Origin: Chamaecrista fasciculata
Taxonomy: Eukaryota; Streptophyta; Magnoliopsida; Fabales; Fabaceae
DNA: 64,000 nt
Reading direction: 5' to 3'
NCBI GenBank assembly: GCA_003254925.1
Contig: QANZ01026049.1
Location: 142,782 to 206,781 of the forward strand
The notes beneath the pieces are model-generated. The model was given only the letters and a program-made list of their open reading frames with translations. It searched no databases and had not been told where the DNA came from. Below, piece by piece: positions 10,463-37,177 of the stretch (positions are counted from its first letter, which is position 1; the number at the start of each line of letters is the position of its first letter). The position numbers were made by a program, and so were the translations under genes.

Positions 10463-12090
10463 AAAAAAAGTGAATATAAATTTTGAGGATACTCTTGGAT
10501 GTGAGAAAATTAAAGGNCATCCATTGATTCACACTGTACTATGCATATCATGATATGTGCATAGATGATATATATACATGATATGTCTTAACAAATTGCA
10601 TATGTGATCCCAAACATGTGAGTGCCAGTACGCAGACATTGGAACAAGAGAAAGCCTAAAAGATTAGTAACGAAGTGGCATCATCATAATTGGTACTAGT
10701 ACTTGTGCTTTTGGCCCCTCTCACTTTAACCTTCTAACACGTGGTCTTTGTGTACACGTTAAGATTTTTTTAATTGGTCAAGTGATATTTTAAATATTAA
10801 AAAAAATTTTAAATAAATTTTCGTAGATTTCATGTATATTAAAATATGTCTTAAAAACACATATTAAATAAATCTTAATCGGTAATCACAATTTCTCAAA
10901 ATAAATTAAAGAAACATGTGTATTAATATTATTAATTAATAAAGACAAATTAAAGCTGCCCTCTCCCTCCAACACCAACAGCATGCATCATCATAATTCA
11001 GCAGGTTACGTATTCAACTAACTCACTCCTTTTTTTCCCCTTTCTCTTTTGCTAAACAAATCAGGACGCCTCTTCAATTCTTCTTTTTTCATCTATAGAA
11101 CAGTCAGAGAACTGAGAATTGGCACGCCTCTGTACATACGTTACGTTAGGTCCAACTCCAAAATTAAACCAGACATGACTCTTTTTATTTCTCTTTATTT
11201 TCTAATTTTGTTGGTTTCAAAACTGAAGGCAGATTCCATTGGAATCCTATTCACCATATACTATATATGCTGGCTGGATGGCCCCTACCACAGCACAGCT
11301 TCGTCTTTTCATGGCATTTTCTGATCTGTCTCGTGCACATTGAGCAATGACCACTTTAATTTGGCACTTTTATTTGCCTTGCCAATCGTTGGTTTGGTTC
11401 CATTTTGCAATCAGTCAAATAAAGAATGACGCAATTGACTCAGATTGATGAAACGTTATGCGTGTCCTCTCCTCATGCTTAATCGTCTAGTTGGGAGAGC
11501 GAGGCTCAAATTATTATGTTCCTATTTCAAACCTTGAAAGTTGTCAATGCATCTCATGGGGCCTTAGCTTTTTCAATTTTCATGCCATAATAGATAGCAA
11601 GTAGCAAGGGAAGCACCCACTATATTATATTATATTATATATATATTATATATATATATAATATAATATAATATATATTATATATACACAACACAATACA
11701 AGTGAATATTGGGTCATAAATCACTCGTCACACAGTTCTCTCCACTCCACAGTCCGTGGTCAACAGTCCATACCCCCCTTGGCTTACACGTGTCGTCTCC
11801 CAATTGCTTCTTTTGACTTTGAGACCACCAAGATAACTTCAATTAAAAATTCATCCAATTATCTGTCTCACACAAAACATGGATGTGATGGACTCAAAGT
11901 TATTGCTGCTGCACCAAGAAGAAGTTGCTCCAAAAAAAATTATAGCTTAAATTTACACAGAATTAATAAGAAAAGTTACTTTTTTCTTAAATAATTATAA
12001 TTAATTGTTAATTATTAAGTCTTTGAGACGTTAAACATCATCTAATCTAATTAAGAGACCTAAATGTTAAATGTTGATGTAATAGTACTG
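10463..12090. other. Intergenic, no gene seen
   Basis: Holds two ACGTG-core boxes (about 10738 and 11784) that lie too far from any gene start to assign. There is an AT dinucleotide palindrome (next entry) and a single N at 10517. No exon or RNA gene was found. Confidence 0.45.
11617..11692. repeat. AT-only palindromic repeat
   Basis: TATTATATTATA-type repeats run into their own reverse complement, so a long AT hairpin can form. Probably a simple-repeat expansion. Confidence 0.7.
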
Positions 12091-12104
12091 TTATTAAAAA
12101 AATG

Positions 12105-12280
12105 CCAACAATTAATTGTGCGGTGTAGTAGTTAGCGAACTACATTGTAGGTGAGAAGAACCAAGTTCGATCCATAGAGTCAATATTATTGAGAGGGCTT
12201 TAACTGTTTTGCTAGTGAGGTCCCAATGAGATTAGTCTTTACTTAAACTGTTATACTGATAGACGAAGAATACTTATGGT
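12105..12280 (+). mobile_element. tRNA-derived SINE
   Basis: Starts CCAACAATTAATTG. An A-box-like GGTGTAGTAGTTAGCGA lies at 12122-12138 and a B-box-like AGTTCGATCC at 12164-12173, the two internal pol III promoter parts. Flanks TTATTAAAAAAATG and TTAATAAAAAAAATG suggest a target duplication. The same family is seen at 19274 and, worn, at 19060. Confidence 0.72.
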
Positions 12281-12293
12281 TAATAAAAAAAAT

Positions 12294-13268
12294 GGTTTAA
12301 GTGCACTTTTGGTCCCAAAACTATGACAGGTTTTATTTTGGTCCCATAACTTTTTTTGTTGCAATTTTGGTCCCATAACTATGACAAAGGTTTCATTTCG
12401 GTCCTATAACTTTTTTTGTTGCAATTTTGGTCCCATAACTATGACAAAGGTTTCATTTTGGTCCCATAACTTTTTTTGTTACAATTTTGGTCCCATAATT
12501 TCTCTAAAGGTTCCACCGTTAGTCTCTTGGTGAATTCTATCCATATATTAGCCGTTAAGTATGAGGTGGCATAGTGACTAGGATCATGATGTGGCAAAAT
12601 AAGATGAAATGGACTGAAATAGGATCTATATGCAACATATTAAAACTTATCTATACCCAACCACAATATATACAAAGAGTGGTACTTCCTCTTCCTCGTT
12701 AGCCAAACGGGACTTCCTCTTCCTCGTTCCGCTTCCCGATTCGCCGTCGCCGCCGCTTTGGTCGTTCGACTCTGACTGAGGATCCTATTGACTTCGTCGG
12801 CGCCTTCTGCTTGAAGTCTCTTCTTCCCCACCAGATTGGTCTCTGTCAGTACCACTCTTTGTATATTTTGTGGTTGGTATATATAAGTTTTAATATGTTG
12901 CATATAGATCCTATTTCAGTCCACTTCATCTTATTTTGCCACATCATGATCCTAGTNTGGTTGGGTATAGATAAGTTTTAATATGTTGCATATAGTTCCT
13001 ATTTCAGTCCACTTCATCTTATTTTGTCACATCATGATCCTAGTTACTATGACACGTCATACTTAACAGCTAAATATGGATGGAATTCACCAAGGGACTA
13101 ACGGTGGAACCTTTTGAGAAGTTATGAGACTAAAATTGCAACAAAAAAAGTTATGAGACTAAAATGAAACCTTTGTCATAGTTATGGGACCAAAATTGCA
13201 ACAAAAAAAGTTATGGGACCAAAATAAAACCTTTGTCATAGTTATGGGACCAAAATTGCACTTAAGCC
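12294..13268. mobile_element. Foldback element with captured GC-rich centre
   Basis: The ends GGTTTAAGTGCA and TGCACTTAAGCC are inverted. Both arms contain tandem units of about 60 bp around GGTCCCATAACT or its complement. Toward the centre a second pair of inverted copies (about 12630-12680 and 12855-12905) encloses a GC-rich segment (12690-12850) that looks like host exon DNA but is not recognised. Flanks are A-rich, giving a weak 9-bp duplication. A single N at 12957 sits between two direct copies and may be an assembly artefact. Confidence 0.65.
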
Positions 13269-13395
13269 AAAGAAAAATAAGTTTGGGCTATCAAAGCTCA
13301 AGCCTGTGAGTTTGGGTAAATATTTAACTCATTGTATTGAGTATAATTTTATTAGCTTGAGTATCCCAAACTTAACCCATGAGTATATCTAATTC

Positions 13396-14335
13396 CAAGG
13401 CTCAAACGTAGACTTTGCCTGCCTTTTAGAATAAGTGATGATTATGGTGTATTGATTATTGTACTTAGGTCAGGCCAAAAAAAAATATTTATTGTACTTA
13501 GAGGATCAACAGTTATTAGTATCTTTTTCTTCGTTGCAGGACTGACACTGATGGAGTCATACCATGGGCACGGGAGAAGGTGCTATTCAAAAGAAATGAG
13601 ATATCAATTGATGAGGGAAAGGCATGTGAAGCTTTTACTTTTGTGAGCAAAATAAAGGTGATTTTCCTCCCTTTTTTTTTTATTATTACTACTGTTTGGT
13701 TCCTATCCTTTAATTGATTCGTTTTGCTTTCACAGAGACGATTTCAAAATGATGAACAAGTTTTCAAAACTTTTTTGGACACTTTGTACTTGTATCGTCA
13801 AGAGAAGAAGCACATAAATCAGGTCTTTAGAGAGGTAAAATTTTCTTTACAGTTTGACACTCTTTTTTGGTATATTTCTTGCTCTCTTAAAAGAACTTCC
13901 ATTATGAGAAGTATACTATTTGTTTTTAATAATTTTATGCTATAGGTTGCTGCCCTTTTTGAAAACCATTCAGATTTGCTCGAGGAGTTCACTGGATTTT
14001 TACCAAACACTTCTGTAACAACTTCTACACAGCATCCTCCAAGTGGTCAAAATTTAGATCAGCATTTTAATGAGTGCAGTTCTATTGCGGCCTCAAAGTT
14101 CCCAATTCAACTCGACAAGGCAATGATTGTTCCTCTTCCATTAGTGAATTCTATAGACTGCCTTCTCACTAATTGATTTTAAAATTAATCTTTGCAGCAA
14201 CATCGACAAGATAAGATTATTACTTCTCATGAGCGTGATCTTAGTGTTGAGATATCAATTGATGAGGATGAGGCACCTCCAAAGAAAGAAGTTGCATTTG
14301 AAGAAGCTCATAGTTTTGATAGCCAAATAAAGGTG
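13396..14335 (+). pseudogene. Rearranged partial SIN3-like copy, unit A
   Basis: Homology to the intact SNL gene starts abruptly at about 13396, at the end of the exon coding FKAQR, so the gene start is missing. Exons that can be joined in frame are 13540-13657, 13736-13834, 13946-14119 and 14198-14332. The first encodes a PAH1 end shortened by 72 nt in total compared with the intact gene. The second and third encode PAH2 (LEEFTGFLPNTS). The fourth is a fusion: QHRQDKIITSHERDLSV runs straight into the PAH1-exon sequence [11 protein letters not shown]. All length changes are multiples of three and no stop occurs. The intron after 14119 uses a GC donor, as in the intact gene. Confidence 0.75.
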
Positions 14336-14406
14336 ATTTTTCTAATTTTTTTAGTTACTGTAATTGTTGGTTCATATCTTGGACACTTATTAGTGGTTCT
14401 GTGCAG

Positions 14407-17400
14407 AGACTGATTACCGTGGATGCATTATCGTATTTAAAGGAAGTGAGGGACATGTTTCAGGACAAACAAGAAAAATATGATATGTTTCTGGATGTCA
14501 TGAAAGATTTCAAGGCTCAAAGGTAGACTCTGCATGCCTTTTAGAACAAACGATTGTGGTGAATTGATTATTGTACTTAGAGGATCAATATTATTATCTT
14601 TTGCTTCTTTGCAGAATTGACACTTATGGATTCAGAGCAAGGGTGAAGGAACTATTAAAGGGGCATAACAATTTGATTTTGGGATTTAATACCTTCTTGC
14701 CGAAAGGATATGAGATATCAATTGATGAGGACGAGGCACCTCCAGCTCCTCCAAGGACAGGAGTTACATTTGAAAAAGCTATTAGTTTTGTGAACAAAAT
14801 AGAGGTGACTTTTTTTCTTTTGTTTGTTACTGTAATTGTTGGTTCCTGTCTTTCCAATTCATTGGTTTTGCTTTCACAGGAACGATTTCAAAATGATAAA
14901 CAAGTTTACAAAACTTTTTTGGACACTTTGAACTTGTATCGCCAAGAGACGAAGCACAAAAATCAAGTCAAGAGAGAGGTAAAATTTTCTTTACAATTTG
15001 ACACTCGTTTTTGGTATATTTATTGGTCTCTTAAAAGAACTTCCATGATGAGAAGTGTACTATTTGTTTTTAATAATTTTATGCTTTAGGTTGCTGCCCT
15101 TTTTGAAAGTCATCCAGATTTGCTTGAGGAGTTCACTAGATTTTTACCAAACACTTCTGTAACAACTTCTACACAGCATCCTCCAGGTGGTCAAAATTCA
15201 GATCAGCATCTTAATGAGAGGAGTTCTATGTCGGCTTCAAAGTTCCCAAATGTCAAGGCAATGATTGTTCCTCTCCCATTAGTGAATTCTATAAACTGCC
15301 GTCTAACTAATTGGTTTTAAAATTATTTATTTTTGCAGCAATATCGACGACCAGAAAAGATTATTACTTCTCATAAACGTGATCTTAATGTTGATTGCAC
15401 TGTAGTGGATGGTAAATCAATAATTAAAGTGCACAAAGAGCAGAGGAAGCGTGCTCAGAAAGATGATCCACATGATCTTGATTACAACAGAGATTTGAAC
15501 TATCAGCACGTTCCCGCCAAAAGAATGTGTGCCAAGAAGGCTGAAGGAGGATCGACTGATGAATTTCCTTCTTATGATGACAAACATAAGTTAAAGGGTA
15601 ATCTTTCTTGTTGATATATAAAGATTGCAGTTTTTGAACACATGACTCATGCCTTGAACATCTTTAAAATTTCTATTCTGCTGTTTTCAGTATCTCAGAT
15701 TGTTTAAATTTGTGCTTCTGTAACCTTTGATTTTATTTCGTGCCAGGCAAGAATAACCAAACGTCTCGTTTCTGTGAGAAAGTTAAGGAGAAGCTGGGCA
15801 ACTCAGGGAACTACCGGACATTTTTGAGGTGTCTTGAACATTTCAGAAATGGATATATACAAAGGGATGGCTTGCATGATTTGGTATGTCACATTATCTT
15901 GCTTTTGTGAGTCCTAGACTTAAAAGTCTTACAAATTAATCTGTCTGCTTCTACCCCTCAACTCCGGTTTAGGAAAATTCTATGTACCTCTTTTTGAAGT
16001 GTCCGAGATATGACTGTTAGAATTTCCCATCTAATAAGTCTGTTTGTTCTTTATTTATAATAGAAGTTACTAGAGTAACAAGATTCTGGTTTCTATTTTC
16101 TTTTGTGGGTTTCTACATAACATTTTGAAGGACCAATAAGTTATTTCAGCATGTACATATGTATATATTGATTTTATGCTATACTTGAATTTCCATCAGA
16201 CTTTTGCTCAGCTCCAAAACTAGTGGATTCTAATGAAATTTTACATTTTGATAGTATTGGCTCATTGAGTTTCTGCTGCCACTAGTATTAATTCTTTCTG
16301 GGGTTAACTCTTATTTCAGATACTTCGAGTACTTGGAAACTATCCTGATCTTTTAAAAGAATTAAATCCTTTCTTGGAGCAGTGTTATAAAATTGGTGAC
16401 CATTTCTCAACTTTGTTGATATTTTATCTCTTATTTCCTCAAATCTTAATCTGGAGGATGTGCCTGACATAATTGTTCAATTGCTCTTGCAGATGGCTTC
16501 CCTGCTTGTGCCATTAATAAGAGTATGTCAAAGTGTTATACATATTAATTATTCTATTCACGCCTACACTTTTATTATCTTCTTTACATATAGAATATAC
16601 ATATTCATCTTTGTTGATCTTCTCGATGCTTTTCTTTTGAAGTTTTCATTCAGATTTTTTTTGTTGTTGAACTTCTGGCGGTTATTTATATGTTGCTTTC
16701 AGATTCTGTATGCAGTGGTGGTCAATTATTCAGATCATCAAAGTTGGAGGACAAAGAAAAATACCAGAAGCGGGAGGTAGATGGATCTAAAAAGAGGGAA
16801 AGACACCGAAATAAATATAAAGAAAAACCAATTCAAGAACTTGACCTCAAGAATTGTGAATCTTGTACACCCAGCTACCGGCTATTGCCTGAAGATGTAA
16901 GGAACTTGTATCAGATTCCTTTTTCTTTTTGACCCTGTAAACATATTGTCACTATGGAACTTACTTCTCATTTTTAACTATTGCAGTATCCAATTCCTAA
17001 GGCTAGTAAGAGATCTGAGCTTGATGCTCTAGTATTGAATGATCACTGTGTATTGGTGACTCCAGGAAGTTCTTTCAAACCTCCGCTCAAGAATCGATAT
17101 GAAAAACGCTTGTTCAAATGTGAAGATGATAGGTACAACTCATTTTGGTTCAATTCTTAGGCTTTTCTTGTTTGAAAACTTATTCATCTCATTATTTCAG
17201 CCTCCATTAGAATATTTTTATGTGGCAAAGTGATGACGGGGGTTATTATTTCTAATGTAGAGTTGAGTATGAATGGGAAATAGAGTCTGTGAAGTCAGCT
17301 GCTAAGTGTGCAGAGGAATTGTATAATAGCATTATTGAAAAGAAGATCAATATTGAAGGTCCTCTTCGAATTGAAGAGCACTTTAGTGGTATGCATCAAA

Positions 17401-17784
17401 ATCATCATAATTTGGTTAATTGAAAGCTTTTTAGTTTTTACTACTGTAAGAGCTTTAGGATTAAGTGATTAATTGATTCTGTCTATTTGGCTTCAAATTT
17501 CAGTTCTAAATTTAAGGTGCATCAAACGTCTATATGATGATGACCGGAAGCAATTGCATCTAATCCTTCACTGGAAAGATGTTTTGGAGGCATTGCGTAC
17601 AAATCCAACTCAGGCTTTGCCTATGATATTGGCTCATCTGAAGCAAAAACAAGAGGAGCTTACTAGGGCTCGTTCAGATTCCAACAAGGCTTGGGCCGAA
17701 ATATATGCCAAAAACCACAATAAATCACTTGATCATCGTAGATTTCAAGCCACAAGCTCCAAAAAACTTAAACCCAAAAAATAA
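14407..17784 (+). pseudogene. Partial SIN3-like copy, unit B (N-terminal half)
   Basis: Exons 14407-14522, 14615-14804, 14880-14978, 15090-15257, 15339-15597, 15747-15883, 16320-16395, 16493-16522, 16703-16896, 16987-17132, 17261-17388 and 17504-17784 join in frame without a stop. They cover PAH1, PAH2, PAH3 and a worn HDAC-interacting domain: [15 protein letters not shown] replaces the usual [18 protein letters not shown], with EDY lost. Unit A joins in phase, making about 783 open codons in all. The first in-frame ATG is at 14455, inside PAH1. The last exon runs into TAA because the donor GTAAG of the intact gene reads ATAAG here. Either a truncated expressed paralogue or a young pseudogene; no promoter is visible. 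Confidence 0.78.
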
Positions 17785-17957
17785 GATACTTTTAGGATTC
17801 CTCTTCTGTTACTATTGTTTCTTTCTCTGGGATTGTATTTACTCTTTTGCCCCTCAGTTTTGTATTATTACAGTTTTGGCCCAATTTGACGTTGCATATA
17901 TATATGCAGCGATATTCATTTAATAAAAGTAGCTTTTTTTTCACATTTTTATACTTT
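17785..17957 (+). other. Insertion with candidate poly(A) signal after the truncated SNL copy
   Basis: Homology to intron 13 of the intact SNL gene resumes at about 17958 (TGGATTTTTAAGTTTGTC), so these roughly 170 bases are extra. They contain AATAAA near 17922, which could end a short transcript. The origin is not recognised. Confidence 0.5.
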
Positions 17958-18049
17958 CTATGGATTTTTAAGTTTGTCTGTTGATTAATTGAATTGATAT
18001 GGCATGAATGAAACAAGAATATGCGTCATTAAGATAATGGAATTTTAGC

Positions 18050-18225
18050 ATGTTTGGCAATTAATTGCTTTATAATAAATTAATTGCCAAAGTAGTCCAT
18101 TTTTAAAATCTTAAATAAATTATGCACCCAAGAATATTCTTGGGTGCATGAAATAGACGCATATAGACGCATATTCTTGGGTGCATAATTTATTATAAAG
18201 CAATTAATTGCCAAAGTAGGCTATA
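18050..18225. repeat. Nested inverted repeats with a perfect palindrome
   Basis: GGCAATTAATTGCTTTATAA near 18055 returns inverted near 18190-18215. Between them is a palindrome around AAGAATATTCTT flanked by GCACCC/GGGTGC (about 18123-18148), with an ATTCTTGGGTGCAT copy at about 18172. No coding role seen. Confidence 0.6.
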
Positions 18226-18464
18226 TTTCATTTTAATTAATCTTAAAATAAATTGCTTTATACTTTGGTGCATACACAATTTAATAGTAATAATTAATAA
18301 TTTTGACCGAAATACTAATAATTATTTTTCAATATATATATATATATATTTATTTCTTTAGTAAAAAGAAAGTTCACTTTTTAAATTTTGCGTATACAAG
18401 CTAATTAAGNACCCGCCCTAAACCCAACCCAACCCAGCCCGTGAACACCCTTAAAATTAATTAA

Positions 18465-18640
18465 TGGATTGAAGGTTTCGCCGTTTAATTTCACGCTTCC
18501 TTTTAAGCTTCCCTTTGCTATTCGGTTGGCTAATGTGTCAATCAGAGTGGATTTTCCTGAACCACTAGCTCCCATAACGGCGAGAATCTCGCCGTCTCGA
18601 GCCTCGCCGGAGATATCATCAAGCAGAGTCTTGTTTTCCG
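18465..18640 (-). pseudogene. ABCG-type transporter gene fragment
   Basis: The minus-strand frame reads [20 protein letters not shown], then the Walker A motif GASGSGKST (18572-18546), then [19 protein letters not shown]. This matches the nucleotide-binding domain start of plant ABCG half-transporters (the ABCG1/6/20 type is closest by eye). After KLNGE the homology stops and runs into CCCAACCC-rich, hAT-end-like DNA with a single N at 18410. About 57 residues remain of a protein of more than 600, so it is a fragment. Upstream is a CT-rich leader-like stretch (18660-18760). Confidence 0.75.
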
Positions 18641-19059
18641 GCGATCCGAGATGGTTTTTTCCCGACCGTGAAAACAGAGACGACGGAGGAAGAGAGAGAG
18701 AGAGAGGGGCGACGGGAGAGAGACGAGAGGGAGAGAAAACAAGAAAGTATGGCTGAAATATTAGTTTTAGTTCCAAATTATTTTAACAAATTAACAATTT
18801 AGCCCAATGTTGAGGTAAATGACTATTTTGTCCTTGTGATGGGTGATTGATTGTTTTAGAGTATAGGTAATTATAGGTTTATGTATAGGGGTATAAGTGT
18901 AATTGAGTGTGTTTGATTATTAAAAAATCATGATTATAATTGAATCAGGAAAAAAAAGTAAACGAACATGTTTATTATGATTATAATCAAAACAGATGAT
19001 AATCAAAACGGAAACGAACTGGGCCTTAATTTTTCTAAACTAAAGTCAGGTTGTACTAA

Positions 19060-19195
19060 TCACCATAAGTGAGAAAACTTAAATTTGATCGTTAAAGTTA
19101 ATATTGTTAAGAAAAATTTAAATTATTTACTTTTCAACTTAAATGGGATTAGTCTTTTCCTAAACTGTTACACGAATAGGCAGAAGAAACCCATA
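19060..19195 (+). mobile_element. Worn 3' part of a SINE
   Basis: Aligns by eye with the second half of the SINE at 12105-12280 (AATATTGTTAAG, GGGATTAGTCTTT, AAACTGTTACACGAATAGGC). The promoter-box half is degenerate. Confidence 0.5.
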
Positions 19196-19273
19196 ATTTG
19201 AAAAATATATATTTATATCCTAATACATTTTGTTTTTATCATAAAAGTGTTTGAGCAAATTCGTACCTCAAAT

Positions 19274-21330
19274 ACCAACAAGTGTTTGGTGTAGTAGTTG
19301 GCAAGCTACACCTTAAGGAAAGAACCCGAGTTCGATCCCTAGAGTCGACATTGTTGGAAAGATCCAACTGTTTCGTCTCCGAGGCTCAAATGAAATTAAT
19401 CTTTGCTTGGACCGTTGTGAACACCCCATTTGTCCGGGCCTTTTTGAAAATAAATAAAAATTTTAGACCATTTTTGTAATTAAGGAAACTTTTGGGAGTC
19501 AATATAAAAATAGGTTAAAGTGGCATATTTCTCATGACTTGAAGCTTTTTAAATATATTTAACTTAATTTTAATATTAAATTTGATGAAAGCATATCTTA
19601 GTTTAACTACTAATTTAAGTTAAATCAAGTTTAATTTAGAATTAAATATAATTGAAATTAAATCAGATTATTTGAGATATTCTTTTCTTAAGTGGGAAGT
19701 TAAATTTAATTTAATAATTTCATTTTCTCAAAGAAGAAGTCAAGTTAAACATGANAGGAGAAGTCAAGTTAAACATGATCACTTTTAAACAATTCAAAAT
19801 TTAAAAAGATCTCAAATCTAATTCAAATCAAGTCAGAATCTTAAACCTCGAATCCAAGCTACTCTATAAATAGAGAGCCAATTCCAAACCCTAGGGGCCA
19901 TAGCAAAATTCCGTGCTCCATCAATCCATTCATAATTAGGCTCCATCATCCATTTGAAAAAGGTAAGGCTCTGCAGCGAGGAGTTTTCACTCGTTTTGAA
20001 AAGTAAATCAAGGCAAATGTTTTCATAAGTATTTTTCCTTCCACATAGACATCATAAGCTTTCTGAGTCGCTCTCCTTTGTGCCGAAACTCAAATGAATG
20101 AGTTCTCTACAAATTTCGAAACTCATGATAAAAATTTGTTTATGGAATTTGCACACAAAAAAGGGTTCACTTTGGAGAGTCATAACTTTTTATTACGAAG
20201 TTGTTTTTCACTAGGGTTTGTTTCTGGGTGTAATCTATTTTGTGTAATGTCAACCATAAAAAGTTTGATTAGATTTAATTAAGTTTTTTTTTTCAATAAA
20301 TTTAAATCTTTAAGTGTCTGATTATGGATTGTTTCAGACAAAAGTTACTTTTCAATTTATTACTCTTAAAATATAAATCTTTCTCGATTTAAACAAAATG
20401 GATTAGAAAAGCTAACTTACAGGGAACATCCTAATATTTAATTTGGGAATTCTAACCCCCTGAAGGTATGATTTTTCTAATTATATTTTCAAAATCCAAA
20501 AAATTGTTTTTCAATGATTTCTAAGTGGAAAGAAAATTGTTTTCTTTTCTTTGGCTTCTTAGGTTACCACTTCAATCCTATAATAATATCTTCATAAATA
20601 TTGTAAGTCATAAATAATATTCTCCTTCATGATATTGAGCGTTTATTTTATAATTGTTATAATTATTATTTAAATGCTCTAACCTCTCTTTTAGCGGTAA
20701 AGCCAGGAGCGAGGATTCCAAGTAAGTCTTCTAAACCTCTCCCAACTTTGTATGTGTTTTTCGAACTACCTGAACTTTGATCTTTAACTAGAGTACATAG
20801 GCCTTAGGTTTAAATACCTGAGTCAAGTCCAATCTTTTAAAAAAAAATGTTTTATTTTTCTTTTAATTGTTGAAATCCAACTTTTATGATCTCTTTATAA
20901 ATTGTTTGGGAATGCAATTTATTTACAAATGCTTGTTCATCTATTCTTGTCAATTATTATTTGTTAAAGATAATTCTTTTTTGATAGATTTGTTAAAGAT
21001 AATTAACTATAAATGTTTTGGCCATTTATCCTAAAAAAAATTGTTTTGGGTAACCTTCTTCGAAGGGTTTTATAAGATGCCTAAGACCTTTGCTAAAAAT
21101 CAAATATGTTCTCGAATCCGTGTTTGATTCAAACCAGTTTTGTACTAAGTTGCCTTATTTGCCATTTTATCAAGTTTTCTCTAAAATTGTTTCTTTCCCA
21201 ATTTTTTGTTTACAAAATTTGGTGGCAACTCTATTTCATTAATCATTAAAGGCATTCTCCGCAATGTCGAACGTGACAACCGTTACATGGATAAGCAAGA
21301 AAAACATGAAATTTAACCAAAAAAAATCCA
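19274..21330 (+). mobile_element. SINE split by a solo LTR
   Basis: The SINE starts ACCAACAAGTG, with A-box-like TGGTGTAGTAGTTGGCAA and B-box-like GAGTTCGATCC. Its perfect 10-bp duplication TACCTCAAAT lies at 19264-19273 and 21331-21340, which shows that the two halves (19274-19415 and 21279-21330) belong together. The middle is the LTR at 19416-21278. Confidence 0.85.
19416..21278 (+). mobile_element. Solo LTR, 1.86 kb, probably Gypsy-type
   Basis: Starts TGTGAACACCCC, ends GAACGTGACA, and is flanked by a perfect 5-bp duplication ACCGT (19411-19415 and 21279-21283). A TATA-like CTATAAATAG occurs near 19864, as expected for an LTR promoter. Length and the TGTGA..CCCC/GTGACA ends resemble Ogre/Tat Gypsy LTRs; that lineage is inference. 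No internal region remains, so it arose by LTR-LTR recombination. A single N at 19755 lies between two direct copies. Confidence 0.85.
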
Positions 21331-21340
21331 TACCTCAAAT

Positions 21341-21870
21341 AAATTATTATATAGAATTTTATAAATTGTGAAAATGTGTTTTTATTTTTTTACAAGCAGT
21401 GTTACAGGAAAGCTGATTATTTTTGCTACGGGTTCCTCCATCGTTAGATGGGATAATTGAATCTCAATTTTTTTACCTTTCTTATTAAGGGAATTTTTTT
21501 TTGGGAATGCTTATCAAGGGAAGGATGAGGAATAAACATGAAAAAAATGTGAAATCTTTTATTTTTAGTAGTTCTCAATATTTTATTATCTTATTTATTC
21601 TCAAATTCAAAAATATTATTATAATATAAAGAATAATATCCTTAAATAAATATCGATTATTTTTGTTTTGGACAATAATAAATACCGATTATTGAAACCT
21701 ATTTCTATTTACCATAATGATATTGGGCTCGGAGTTAGCCGCAATGGAAAAACACTTTACAATTTACAAAGTATAAATATGAAGTTTAGGGGAACACGAA
21801 CCCTCCAAGGCTCCAACGTAACTACATAAAGCTATCCCGCAGCAGCTGTTTTAAAAATTTGCATTTTGAC
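21341..21870. other. Intergenic, upstream of the SNL gene
   Basis: AT-rich, no coding frame. Transcription of the SNL gene probably starts near 21870; no clear TATA box was chosen. The stretch 21880-22218 would be 5' leader and leader intron, ending in the acceptor TTTGTATAG immediately before the ATG. Confidence 0.4.
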
Positions 21871-22218
21871 TCAAAATTTTGAGTGCCAGTTTTCACTTTT
21901 CACGTAACAAGGCGTGGTTTCAACGAAAAATTTGTGACCCAGTTTTGCCTCAATCTTCTTCCTTGTAACGCTAAAAAATCAGAGAACCGAGATAAAATCC
22001 ATTCTTCTTCTGCATTTTACTTGTTGGTGGCCGATCAAGCCCTTCACTGGTTTCCTCTGATCTGCTGCTTCTTTCCCTACCATATGTTACAGAATCCGAA
22101 AAGTTTCATTCTCTTCCTCATAGTTCCTATTCCTAATATGTTTCCGTATTTTAGTATTTATCTTCACCCATTGCTTATTTTGGTTGTTCTGTATTGTTTT
22201 TTTTTCCTCTTTGTATAG

Positions 22219-37177
<14,959 letters not shown>

